Source: Clostridiales bacterium
Lineage (GTDB): Bacteria; Bacillota; Clostridia; Christensenellales; CAG-138
Direction of reading: 5' to 3'
Length of the DNA stretch: 64,000 nucleotides
Assembly: GCA_009779405.1 (NCBI GenBank)
Contig: WREI01000004.1
Coordinates: 1-64,000 of the forward strand
Shown here: in pieces, positions 25,713 through 32,655 of the stretch
How the letters are laid out: every line of letters begins with the position of its first letter
Position numbering within the stretch: the stretch's first letter is position 1
The notes under the pieces: model-generated
The model's input: only the letters and a program-made list of their open reading frames with translations
The model's database searches: none
Told to the model about the DNA's origin: nothing
Program-made: the position numbers and the translations under genes

Positions 25713-26753
25713 TTAAATGTATTTAGCGTTGAACAACTCGCGAATCTTCTCGCTCTCACGCAATTCATGCAAGGTAATCTCGGCGTGATCCCTGGTATAC
25801 CCGTTGCCGACGATCATCGTCACATCCTTGCCCACGCCCTCGGCGCCCAGCGCGGCACGCGTGAAGCTCGTCGCCATCGAGAAGAAATAGACCAGCCCCC
25901 CGTCGCGCACGGGCAGTATGGCCGACATTTCGCAGACCTCGACGTTTACACAGCTGATCGATATATCATATTCCGCGCCGCCGTTCGCCAGCAGCGCTTT
26001 TTCGAGCAGGTCGACGGGCCTGGTCGCGTCCGCAACGATATAGTGATGGCATACGCCCAGGGCCAGCAACTCCTCGCCCTGCACCGCGCGGCGTATCATG
26101 GCGACGACATTGCCCGTTGGCCCCACGCGCTTCATCGCTTCATAGCAGCAGAGTATGCCGCTCTTGCCGCCCGCGCCGAGTATCAGCACGCTGTCGCCCG
26201 GCTTCACCAATTTCGCGGTCTGCGCGGGCGCACCCGCCACGTCCAGCGCGGCCAAAGCGAGGGCTTCGCTCATATCGTCGGGCAGCTTCGCATAGATCGC
26301 GCTCTCGAACAGCACGGCTTTCGCATCCACGTCCACGCGGTCGATATCCATATGGATCTGCTTGATCTTCTCGATCTTCAGCGGCGTCATAGAGAGCGAG
26401 ACCAACGATGCGATCTTGTCTCCCACCTTCAGATCCCGGCCCGCCAGATCCTCGCCGATATAGGCCACGCGGCCTATAAACATGCCGCCGCTGCCCGTCA
26501 CGGGGTTCTGCATCTTCCCGCGCTCCCCGACGATGCCCAGAATCATCTCCGCAATCCTCTCGGGGTCGCCGCCGCAGGCCCCCTTGATCTGCGTAAAGCT
26601 CGCTGAATCCACGTTCAGCGAAATCACATCGCAGATGATCTCGTTGGAGTAGTGCTTCTCCATATCATTGTCGATCACCTGCGCTGCCTGCGTCAGCACG
26701 CCCTGGGGCGCGATTACGCGGTGGATGCCGTATTTGTTGCCTTTTTGTGTCAT
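25713..26753 (-). CDS. kdd: L-erythro-3,5-diaminohexanoate dehydrogenase
   Basis: The 346-residue protein has the start and length typical of Kdd (MTQKGNKYGIHRVIAPQGVLTQAAQ). A Rossmann-like nucleotide-binding region is seen at SVLILGAGGKSGILCCYEAMKRVG. It oxidatively deaminates 3,5-diaminohexanoate to 5-amino-3-oxohexanoate using NAD+. The genes before and after it (kce, kamA) make the assignment firm. An IVP-bearing heptad element separates it from kce, so its transcript passes through that element. Confidence 0.92.
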   Translation of the reverse strand: MTQKGNKYGIHRVIAPQGVLTQAAQVIDNDMEKHYSNEIICDVISLNVDSASFTQIKGACGGDPERIAEMILGIVGERGKMQNPVTGSGGMFIGRVAYIGEDLAGRDLKVGDKIASLVSLSMTPLKIEKIKQIHMDIDRVDVDAKAVLFESAIYAKLPDDMSEALALAALDVAGAPAQTAKLVKPGDSVLILGAGGKSGILCCYEAMKRVGPTGNVVAMIRRAVQGEELLALGVCHHYIVADATRPVDLLEKALLANGGAEYDISISCVNVEVCEMSAILPVRDGGLVYFFSMATSFTRAALGAEGVGKDVTMIVGNGYTRDHAEITLHELRESEKIRELFNAKYI

Positions 26754-26770
26754 GGTGGTTCTCCTTTTCA

Positions 26771-27319
26771 GTTAAGAGTTAATAGTGAAGAGTGAAGAGT
26801 TTTGGTTGAAATGCCGTTGGCATTTCTTATCATTGTATTTCTTCACTTCCGCGTGCGATTGTCTTTGTTGCGGAGTTCAGCATTTTAAGCAATTCTTCGC
26901 AATCACCCCATATGGATTCATATTCTTTTTTTGCCAAATATCCCGTCTCATAAAGTAACTCAATCCAATATAGCGTTTCGGCACATTCTTTCAGTGCAAT
27001 ACGAAGCTTACTGTGAAAGTCCTTGCGGCTGATAGCATAGCTGCTTTCCGCAGCGTTCGCGCCAATGCTTGTTCCGCTTCGCAACAACTGCTTGGAAAGC
27101 ACATACTCCTTCTTTTCCTCACAGAGAAATCTATACAAATTCACGATTCTCACAGCGAATCGTTTGCTCTTATATTTTACTGTTTTCTCATCAATCATCA
27201 TCGCTTACTCCTAATCTTTATCGCGTTAAGAGTGAATAGTTGTAGTAGAAATTCCTTCTAATATTATATGGGGAATCGCTTGCGATTCCTACCGCAACTC
27301 TTAACTCTTCACTCTTAAC
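26771..27319. mobile_element. Heptad-repeat element carrying a four-helix-bundle gene, inside the lysine operon
   Basis: The left arm has units GTTAAGA, GTTAATA, GTGAAGA, GTGAAGA (26771-26798). A direct copy of the arm (GTTAAGA, GTGAATA) recurs at 27225-27238. An inverted arm (AACTCTT, AACTCTT, CACTCTT) lies at 27296-27316. Small palindromic cores are present: GAAATGCCGTTGGCATTTC next to the left arm and GGGAATCGCTTGCGATTCC next to the right arm. The gene at 26830-27201 fills the interior. The whole fits between the kdd start and the kce stop. No target duplication is evident. Confidence 0.6.
26830..27201 (-). CDS. Four-helix-bundle protein, 23S rRNA intervening-sequence (IVP/S23) family
   Basis: The 123-residue protein is strongly helical and matches the small four-helix-bundle family (23S_rRNA_IVP, also related to the Avd accessory protein of diversity-generating retroelements). 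Landmarks are FAVRIVNLYRFLCEEKKEY, LLRSGTSIGANAAES, KDFHSKLRIALKECAETLYW and a C-terminal helix. Its paralogue lies at 54891-55262. The start follows TAGGAGT. It is lower in GC than the lysine genes on both sides and lies within heptad arms. It is probably cargo or an effector of the repeat element. Its biochemical role is unknown. Confidence 0.85.
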   Translation of the reverse strand: MMIDEKTVKYKSKRFAVRIVNLYRFLCEEKKEYVLSKQLLRSGTSIGANAAESSYAISRKDFHSKLRIALKECAETLYWIELLYETGYLAKKEYESIWGDCEELLKMLNSATKTIARGSEEIQ

Positions 27320-27326
27320 CCTACGC

Positions 27327-28142
27327 TCACATCCCCAAAATCTCCCGCGCTTCTGCCGGGGTCGCAATCCCGCGCCCCAGCTCCTTTGCGATTCGAACGG
27401 CCTTGGCGACCAGCTCGCCGTTGCTCTTGGCCAGTACGCCCTTCTCCAAATAGATGTTATCCTCAAAGCCCACGCGCACGTGCCCGCCCATCAGGATGGC
27501 CATGGTCGCCATGGGGAATTGCGCGCGGCCCACGCCCGCCGCCGTCCAAGTGCTGTTTGGCGGTATGCTGCCCGCCATAAACACGAGGTCGCGCGGCGTT
27601 GCCGCGATGCCGCCGTTCACGCCCATCACAAAATCAAAGTGCATGGGATCGGCGATATAGCCCCTGCGGTGCAGGCGCAGAGCCATATCGATCATGCCCT
27701 TGTCGAAGACCTCCAGCTCGGGCTTGATACCCCGCGCTGTCATCTTCCGGGCAAACTCAATGATCGTATTTTCGGTGTTGACGAAAATATCGTCCCCGCC
27801 GAAATTGCAGGTGCCGCAGTCCAGGGTCGCCATCTCCGGGTTCAATGTGATGGGCTGCAAGCGCTCTTCGTTGCTCATACCCACGGCCCCGCCCGTGCTC
27901 GTCTGGATAATCACATCCGGGCAAACTTCGCGAATCGCGGCAATGCACGCGGCAAAGCGCGCCGCGCTCTGGGTGGGCGTGCCGTCGTCCTCGCGCACAT
28001 GCAAGTGTATAATCGCCGCGCCCGCGTCAACGGCGCTCTTGGCTTCCCGCGCAATCTCGGCCACCGTATACGGCACCGCCGGGTTGTGTTCCTTCGTGAC
28101 TTCCGCCCCGCAAATGCAGGCGGTGATGATGAGTTTTTCCAT
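27327..28142 (-). CDS. kce: 3-keto-5-aminohexanoate cleavage enzyme
   Basis: The 271-residue TIM-barrel zinc enzyme belongs to the BKACE family. Visible landmarks are the start MEKLIITACICGAEVTKEHNP, the metal-binding GAAIIHLHVRE (HxH), ITLNPEMATLDCGTCNFG and GGHVRVGFEDNIYL. It condenses 5-amino-3-oxohexanoate with acetyl-CoA to give acetoacetate and 3-aminobutyryl-CoA. The ATG at 28142 follows AAAGGAG. A heptad element lies immediately upstream and another begins 7 bp after the stop. Confidence 0.94.
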   Translation of the reverse strand: MEKLIITACICGAEVTKEHNPAVPYTVAEIAREAKSAVDAGAAIIHLHVREDDGTPTQSAARFAACIAAIREVCPDVIIQTSTGGAVGMSNEERLQPITLNPEMATLDCGTCNFGGDDIFVNTENTIIEFARKMTARGIKPELEVFDKGMIDMALRLHRRGYIADPMHFDFVMGVNGGIAATPRDLVFMAGSIPPNSTWTAAGVGRAQFPMATMAILMGGHVRVGFEDNIYLEKGVLAKSNGELVAKAVRIAKELGRGIATPAEAREILGM

Positions 28143-28160
28143 GGGAGCTCCTTTCATTAA

Positions 28161-28250
28161 GAGGAAGGTGGAAAGAGGAAAGGGGAAAGTTAAGGCATTT
28201 CCATGTTCCCTGCCCACTCTATCTTTCCTCTTTCATCTTTCCACTTTCCT
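28161..28250. repeat. Heptad-repeat element, GAGGAAA family, between kal and kce
   Basis: The left arm reads GAGGAAG, GTGGAAA, GAGGAAA, GGGGAAA. The right arm reads ATCTTTC, CTCTTTC, ATCTTTC, CACTTTC, i.e. the inverted word. The core is about 32 bp without a gene. The right arm overlaps the kal 3' end: the last residues (KVER) and the TGA stop of kal are heptad DNA. Confidence 0.75.
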
Positions 28251-28622
28251 CTGCTTTGCTTTCGGCACCACACAAGTCCCACTTGCCCGGCATACGACAA
28301 TCGGTTCCGCCAGTACATCGCAGGCGGAGTCGCTGATGTCCGGGCGCGGGGCGATCACTTTACGCGCCTCGAAAATCATTTTGCGGGACGTGTTGCCGAT
28401 TTCGATGATCTCGCCCGTCGCTTCGATGTAGTCCCCCGCATAGACGGGCGCGAGGAATTCGACCATATCATAGGCGCGGAACAGGCCCTCGTCGCCGTCG
28501 TGGCGAATGAGGAGCTCGGTCGCGACGTCCCCGAACAGTGCGAGCATGCGCGCCCCGTCCACCAGATTCCCGCCGTAATGCGCGTCGTGCGCGCTCATGC
28601 GCAGGCGTATGGTTGCTTGCAT
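28233..28622 (-). CDS. kal: 3-aminobutyryl-CoA ammonia-lyase
   Basis: The 129-residue hotdog-fold protein is similar in length to known Kal. It begins [27 protein letters not shown], with [22 protein letters not shown] in the middle. It eliminates ammonia from 3-aminobutyryl-CoA to give crotonyl-CoA. The ATG at 28622 follows GGAGGT and is preferred to the 86-codon extension, which is the riboswitch leader. It is the first gene of the lysine operon. Its C-terminal tail is encoded by a heptad repeat arm. Confidence 0.9.
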   Translation of the reverse strand: MQATIRLRMSAHDAHYGGNLVDGARMLALFGDVATELLIRHDGDEGLFRAYDMVEFLAPVYAGDYIEATGEIIEIGNTSRKMIFEARKVIAPRPDISDSACDVLAEPIVVCRASGTCVVPKAKQRKVER

Positions 28623-28641
28623 AATGTTACCTCCGTAAAAT

Positions 28642-28679
28642 AATAAAAACGCGCCATTCGGAAACATTCCAAATAGCGC
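28642..28679 (-). terminator. Intrinsic terminator of the lysine riboswitch
   Basis: On the minus strand GCGCTATTTGGAA and TTCCGAATGGCGC form a 13-bp stem (two G-T wobbles) with a TGT loop, followed by GTTTTTATT. It ends 7 nt before the kal ribosome binding site. Its 5' strand includes CTATTT, which is also the 3' strand of riboswitch helix P1, so the two helices exclude each other. Confidence 0.85.
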
Positions 28680-28830
28680 AATGCGATTTTCGCATACAGT
28701 GACGGCGCACTGAGCCCCGCCCCCAAGGCAAGGCGCAGGGCAATGCCACCTCCCTTTCGGCGACGAACACATTCCGCGCAATGCCTGCCCGCATAATGCC
28801 GCGCGTACCTTGCCCCTCGCTCCTCTATTT
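28671..28830 (-). promoter_or_regulatory. Lysine riboswitch (L-box), predicted ON switch for lysine catabolism
   Basis: The leader read on the minus strand begins AAATAGAGGAGCGAGGGGCA and continues AGGTACGC. This follows the conserved L-box start seen before Bacillus lysC (ATAGAGGTGCGAACTTCAAGAGTA). Further conserved parts follow in order: GTCGCCGAAAGGG, a hairpin from AAGGGAGG and CCTTGCCTT (P3), GGGCG...CGCC (P4), GTCACTG, and ATGCGA-AAA-TCGCAT (P5). The final CTATTT pairs with AAATAG to close P1. Because CTATTT is also needed by the terminator, lysine binding should stop termination and turn the operon on. Family membership is by eye and not by covariance search. Confidence 0.8.
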
Positions 28831-28851
28831 TTGTATTTGATTGTGTAACCT

Positions 28852-28880
28852 ATTTTAGTTTTTTGTATTGCGTTTGTCAA
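28852..28880 (-). promoter_or_regulatory. Strong sigma-A promoter of the lysine operon
   Basis: On the minus strand a perfect TTGACA (28875-28880), a 17-bp spacer and TAAAAT (28852-28857) lie just upstream of the riboswitch. Transcription should start near 28845, giving a leader of about 220 nt before kal. Confidence 0.82.
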
Positions 28881-28950
28881 GGGGGAATCAATAAAAGGAC
28901 GCTCTCACGTTGCTTGTTTGTATGGCCACAACCCTGCGTCTACACTGCAA

Positions 28951-29481
28951 TCATGCCTTTTCCGCCCGTTTCCCCCGCTTCAATGGCAGCATCTCTAATT
29001 TGCGAACCAGCAACTCTCGGAAAGCATCCAAATCCACCTCGCTTTCAAAGCAGCGTTTGGGAAAGATGTGGACGAAATCCTGGCCGTCCACCAGCAGAAA
29101 CGCCGCGGGCGTTTCGTGCGCTTTTGCGAAAAACGCCCATGCGTATTCGCTTCGCGTGTCTTTGCTCTGCGTCTCAATCTGCTCGTCGTGGAAGGTATAG
29201 ACAATCCTGTTGCGTTTGCGGTATGCTTTTTGATAGTTGCCTAAAGGGAAGAGATAAACTGCGCCCAAGAAGAAAAGGACGATGAACAGCTGGGAGTATG
29301 CGCGAGAAAAATCAAACATCCTATCGATAGGGAGAAGATATAAGATCCCTATAAGGAGATGGAGGGGACATATAATATATATCCATATAGCCACCCATTT
29401 TTGAAAATGAATCAACCAATACGATATAGCCCTGCCCACCTCTTTATCCGCACACTTAACCTTCACTTTTATTTCCCGCAT
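28951..29481 (-). CDS. YcxB-like membrane protein
   Basis: The 176-residue protein has two membrane helices at about residues 25-48 and 60-80, close to the N-terminus. A cytosolic C-terminal domain (TFHDEQIETQSKDTRSEYAWAF ... FVHIFPKRCF) matches the pattern of the YcxB-like domain. The function of this family is unknown. It is lower in GC than the kam genes and ends about 70 bp before the lysine operon promoter, so it is a separate unit that reads toward that promoter. It starts near a palindromic repeat at 29512. Confidence 0.6.
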   Translation of the reverse strand: MREIKVKVKCADKEVGRAISYWLIHFQKWVAIWIYIICPLHLLIGILYLLPIDRMFDFSRAYSQLFIVLFFLGAVYLFPLGNYQKAYRKRNRIVYTFHDEQIETQSKDTRSEYAWAFFAKAHETPAAFLLVDGQDFVHIFPKRCFESEVDLDAFRELLVRKLEMLPLKRGKRAEKA

Positions 29482-29511
29482 CTGCAAACCCCTTTCTATT
29501 ATGTATTCCGG

Positions 29512-29556
29512 CAGGGCGCGATATATCGGCGCCCGGGCGATGCGATCGTCCCTACG
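29512..29556. repeat. GTAGGGG-family palindrome supplying the stop of the threonine synthase-like gene
   Basis: GCAGGGCGCGATATATCGGC is followed by an inner GCGATGCGATCGT hairpin and TCCCTACG. On the minus strand the end reads CGTAGGGACG, and its TAG (29552-29554) is the in-frame stop of the neighbouring gene. Confidence 0.6.
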
Positions 29557-30802
29557 ATTGAACCCGCCCGCTCCGCTCCAACGCCTCCAAGCTTGGCTCG
29601 CAGAGGAACGGCTCCCCCGCCGCCCGCAAAGCGTTGGCCACGTCCTTCAAGCCGCTGCCTGTGGAGATAACGGTGACGCTTTCGTTGCTGCGTATGATGC
29701 CGGTTTCTATCGCGCGCGCCACGCCTGCGGCCGCAGTGACGCCCGCGGGTTCGCCGAATACGCCCTCGGCGGCACCCAGCAGGCGCATGGTGGCGAGGAT
29801 ATCTTCGTCCGTGACGGCGAGCCATGTGCCGCCGCTGTTTGCTACTGCCCGCTGTGCCTTGACCGGGTTGCGCGGCACGCCGACGGCTATGCTGTCCGCG
29901 ATTGTGTTTTCGGGCGTGGGTACCAGCGGGCCGCCCTTGGCATCCACAAAGGGGCAGCAGCCCGTGGACTGGACGCCGAGTATTTTGGGGATGCGCTCGA
30001 TCATGCCCAGCTGTAACAAATCATAGAAGCCGTTATAGACCCCGCCGATGGTGCAGCCGTCGCCCACGGAAACGGCCACCCAGTCGGTGGGCGCAAAATG
30101 CAATTGCTCGGCGATCTCCAGCGCGACGGTCTTCTTGCCCTCGGTCAGTATGGGATTGATGCCCGCGTTGCGGTTATAGAAGCCCCATTTTTCGATGGCG
30201 GCCTTGGACAGCTCGAAGGTTTGGCGATAGTCGCCCGCGACGGAGATGACATTCGCGCCGAAGATCAGCAACTGCGCGACCTTGCCCTGCGGCGCACGCT
30301 GCGGCACAAAGATCACGGTCTTCAGGCCCATGCGCGCGGCGTTCCCCGCCAGAGAGCTGGCGGCATTGCCCGTGGAAGAGCAGCTGATCGTATCATAGCC
30401 CAGCTCCAAGGCTTTGGCGACGGCTACGCCGCTGGCGCGGTCCTTCAATGACGCGGTGGGGTTTATGCCGTCGTCTTTGATATAGAGTGTCCGCAAACCC
30501 AGCCTTTCGCCCAAGCGCAAAGACTTATACAGCGGCGACCAGCCGATGCGCAGAAAATCCGAAAGCCCTTCCGCCCCTCCTGCGGAGGGGCTGCGCAGTG
30601 GCATAAGCGGCGCATAACGCCACATGCTGTTGTCCCGATTCCCCGTCAAACGCTCGCGGCTGAAATGCTTTTTCACCACGCCATAATCATAGACTATATC
30701 CAAAATCCCCGTCTCCCCGCAGTGGGGGCAGGTCATTAATTCGGGCAGGGGTGGGAATTCTGCGTTGCAGAGGGTACAATGATAACCGAGTATATGATTC
30801 AT
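29552..30802 (-). CDS. Threonine synthase-like PLP enzyme
   Basis: The 416-residue protein has an N-terminal zinc ribbon (CTLCNAEF...CPHCGETG). The PLP lysine is in NPTASLKDRASG, and SSTGNAASSLAGNAAR and a glycine-rich VGDGCTIGGVYNG phosphate loop follow. This is the threonine synthase family, which also contains OrtB (2-amino-4-ketopentanoate thiolase beta subunit). No OrtA partner is seen, so threonine synthase is preferred. An insertion-like PLRSPSAGGAEGLSDF is encoded by a short palindrome (AGCCCCTCCGCAGGAGGGGC) in frame. The TAG stop comes from a palindromic repeat. The ATG at 30802 is preceded by GGAGC. Confidence 0.8.
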   Translation of the reverse strand: MNHILGYHCTLCNAEFPPLPELMTCPHCGETGILDIVYDYGVVKKHFSRERLTGNRDNSMWRYAPLMPLRSPSAGGAEGLSDFLRIGWSPLYKSLRLGERLGLRTLYIKDDGINPTASLKDRASGVAVAKALELGYDTISCSSTGNAASSLAGNAARMGLKTVIFVPQRAPQGKVAQLLIFGANVISVAGDYRQTFELSKAAIEKWGFYNRNAGINPILTEGKKTVALEIAEQLHFAPTDWVAVSVGDGCTIGGVYNGFYDLLQLGMIERIPKILGVQSTGCCPFVDAKGGPLVPTPENTIADSIAVGVPRNPVKAQRAVANSGGTWLAVTDEDILATMRLLGAAEGVFGEPAGVTAAAGVARAIETGIIRSNESVTVISTGSGLKDVANALRAAGEPFLCEPSLEALERSGRVQS

Positions 30803-30821
30803 ACGAAGCTCCTTTTTATTT

Positions 30822-30894
30822 GAGTGGAAAGTGAAGGTAATTCGGGAATCGCTTGCGATTCCTACCGCAACTCCACACTTCACACTCCACACTC
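30822..30894. repeat. Heptad-repeat element with GTGGAGT-type arms and shared palindromic core
   Basis: The left arm is GAGTGGA, AAGTGAA. The core contains GGGAATCGCTTGCGATTCC followed by TACCGC. The right arm is AACTCCA, CACTTCA, CACTCCA, CACTC. The core and the TACCGCAACTC junction are identical to those in the element at 27225-27319, although the heptad words of the arms differ. It sits 20 bp upstream of the threonine synthase-like start. Confidence 0.75.
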
Positions 30895-30939
30895 GCGCGG
30901 GCGGATAATATCCACCTCTACGGTTCGTTGGTATTCGCG

Positions 30940-30964
30940 CGGGCGAGGCATGTCTCGCCCCTAC
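30940..30964. repeat. Short GTAGGGG-family palindrome at the M23 gene end
   Basis: GGGCGAGGCATGTCTCGCCC is followed by CTACGA, a compact copy that ends 3 bp beyond the stop of the minus-strand peptidase-like gene. Confidence 0.55.
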
Positions 30965-30966
30965 GA

Positions 30967-32109
30967 TTATAAATAGTACACCGGATTATACGGCACGCCG
31001 TCCACTAACACTTCGTAGTGCATAAACGATTCCCTGCCGTAGGAGGCGGGGCCGAGAAATGCTATGATTTCGCCGCGCTTGACGCGCTGGTACAGCACCA
31101 CTTTGACGCTATGGCAGAGGGCCAGGCGCGAGACAAAGCCCGAGTCGCCGTGCTGTATTTCGATCACCATCCCGTAATCGCCGCGCGGGCCGCACCAGAT
31201 GACGGTGCCGTCCTCCGGCGCGAGTATGGGCGCGCCGGGCGCGCCATAGACGTCGAGCCCATACTGCATAACGCCGCCGTGAAAGCCGAACAGGGTGCGG
31301 GTCTTGGGCGAAGCGACGGGATAGCGCAGATCCATGCCGCGCGGCAGGGGTTTGCCACGCGGACCCTCTTCCCGCTGGGGGGTCGCGTTGCCGGAGCCGA
31401 CGAAAGTGCCTATGCGCACACTGCGCGGCTCCGCTTCGCCCACGAGGAAGCGGTTGCTCTCCTGCACGCTAATCTCCACGCCGCCGTGATAGCTGATCTC
31501 CGAAAACACCAGTTCGCGGCGCCCCGCGCCGAAGCTCTCCACGATGCGCGCGCCGCGCGGCAGCTGCGGCATGTTGCGCACCGTTTCGGCGCCCACCTCG
31601 CCCACAAAGGTTTGTGCGCGGTGCACGGTTTTTATCACCGGGATCAGGGAGGGATCCGCCTGCAACTTCTGCAATGCTTCTTCCGGCGAAAACAGCGGGT
31701 ATTTGCCGCTCGCGGGCAGCAGCAGCACGGGCGTATCCACATGCGCCGACAGAAGCCGCTCGTTGGCCTGCAAGTCATACGCGACGCCGTAATAATAGCT
31801 CTGTATGATCTCTTCCGCCATCTCCATGCTCGGCAGGGCAAAGATGCCGCGCCCGTCGACCACCACATCCACGCTGTCCGCCGTGATCGCATATACCCGG
31901 GCGACGCTCCCGCCATAGGACGCGGGCGCCGGGATCGCTTGCGGCGTGGCGGCGGGCGCGATGGTCGCGACCGGCAGCGCGGGCATTGCAAGGTGCGGCA
32001 GCGCCGTCATATCGATATAGACGCCCCATATCCAAGCGATGCAAAGCGCGGTCAGGGCCACGCCCACCGAAAGGAAAGCCAGTTTGATTGTCAAAGACTT
32101 TTTTCTCAT
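30967..32109 (-). CDS. Membrane-anchored LytM/M23-like protein with degenerate metal site
   Basis: The 380-residue protein has an N-terminal membrane anchor (residues 10-32) and a Pro/Ala-rich stretch. The middle region contains a G5-like segment (RRELVFSEISYHGGVEISVQ). The C-terminal M23 domain begins near DLRYPVASPKTRTLFG. The usual first zinc motif HxxxD reads QYGLD, and the usual HxH reads LCH, while the last HYE is kept. Loss of ligands suggests a non-catalytic scaffold, like SpoIIQ in sporulating bacilli, but identity with SpoIIQ is not claimed. It stands alone on the minus strand. Confidence 0.75.
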   Translation of the reverse strand: MRKKSLTIKLAFLSVGVALTALCIAWIWGVYIDMTALPHLAMPALPVATIAPAATPQAIPAPASYGGSVARVYAITADSVDVVVDGRGIFALPSMEMAEEIIQSYYYGVAYDLQANERLLSAHVDTPVLLLPASGKYPLFSPEEALQKLQADPSLIPVIKTVHRAQTFVGEVGAETVRNMPQLPRGARIVESFGAGRRELVFSEISYHGGVEISVQESNRFLVGEAEPRSVRIGTFVGSGNATPQREEGPRGKPLPRGMDLRYPVASPKTRTLFGFHGGVMQYGLDVYGAPGAPILAPEDGTVIWCGPRGDYGMVIEIQHGDSGFVSRLALCHSVKVVLYQRVKRGEIIAFLGPASYGRESFMHYEVLVDGVPYNPVYYL

Positions 32110-32159
32110 GCCTGTATTTTATATGAAACGCGGGGAAAAGGGAAGATGGAACGGCAAAA

Positions 32160-32300
32160 TTATGATTGCGATGCGGATTCCGCGTCTTCCTCCATATGGA
32201 TATACATATCCTCGGTTCTTTGCTGTGCTTCCTTCAACAATTCAATCGCCTCTGTGACAGCTTGAAACAGAGTAAAATACAGTTCTTCATAGCCTTGCAT
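32160..32300 (-). CDS. Small protein divergent from an XRE regulator
   Basis: The 46-residue helical protein begins MQGYEELYFTLFQAVTEAIE. The ATG at 32300 follows GGAGGG with a 5-nt spacer and is preferred to upstream in-frame starts. Similar short proteins with YFxLFNxVTxAIE are common in Firmicutes next to XRE-type regulators. The divergent arrangement with shared operators suggests that the regulator controls both. The function is unknown. Confidence 0.65.
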   Translation of the reverse strand: MQGYEELYFTLFQAVTEAIELLKEAQQRTEDMYIHMEEDAESASQS

Positions 32301-32315
32301 AAAAGCCCTCCGTAT

Positions 32316-32384
32316 GTTCATCTTTAGAACATAGTGTAACATGCGCACGCTGTAGAATCAAGCTGCAATGTGCAACTTTAGAAC
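32316..32384. promoter_or_regulatory. Divergent control region with repeated CTTTAGAAC boxes
   Basis: CTTTAGAAC occurs at 32322-32330 and again at 32376-32384. The first copy is part of an interrupted dyad, GTTC-N7-GAAC (32316-32330). The boxes flank the intergenic core between the small protein and the XRE regulator and are candidate operators for it. Confidence 0.5.
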
Positions 32385-32402
32385 TTAATCGCGGAGTCAG
32401 CT

Positions 32403-32645
32403 ATGAAAATCTATTGGCATGAAGGCAAAAAGAACAGCATCGGAGAGAATGTCCGCAGGTTTCGCAGGGAAGCAAAGCTCACGCAAAAGGGGCTTTCGGA
32501 ACAGTTGCAGCTGGCCGGATACGAATTCGACCGACTCACCATCGGACGGATCGAATCGGGCAACCGCTTTGTTGCCGATTATGAGGTAAAGGCCTTGGCC
32601 GAGGTACTGCATGTAAAGATGGAGACTCTGTTCGACAATATCTGA
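32403..32645 (+). CDS. XRE-family HTH regulator
   Basis: The 80-residue protein is essentially one HTH_3 domain: NVRRFRREAKLTQKGLSEQL for the first helices, then FDRLTIGRIESGNRF for the recognition helix and turn. GGAG precedes the start. It has no sensor domain and probably represses its own promoter and that of the divergent small protein through the CTTTAGAAC boxes. It is not accompanied by phage genes. Confidence 0.85.
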   Translation: MKIYWHEGKKNSIGENVRRFRREAKLTQKGLSEQLQLAGYEFDRLTIGRIESGNRFVADYEVKALAEVLHVKMETLFDNI

Positions 32646-32655
32646 AGAGCTTCTT

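Noticed and set aside
26771-27319. Heptad arms as a CRISPR array
   Set aside because: Units are 7 bp without spacers, arms are inverted and short, and no cas genes are present.
28642-28830. Leader as a cobalamin riboswitch, because kamDE needs B12
   Set aside because: The B12-box and the usual GCCACTG context do not fit, whereas the L-box segments occur in the right order.
28622-28880. N-terminal extension of Kal through the leader
   Set aside because: The extension overlaps the riboswitch and terminator, and a strong GGAGGT precedes the shorter start.
32160-32645. XRE regulator and small protein as part of a prophage
   Set aside because: No phage structural, replication or integrase genes are nearby; it is a short divergent regulatory pair.
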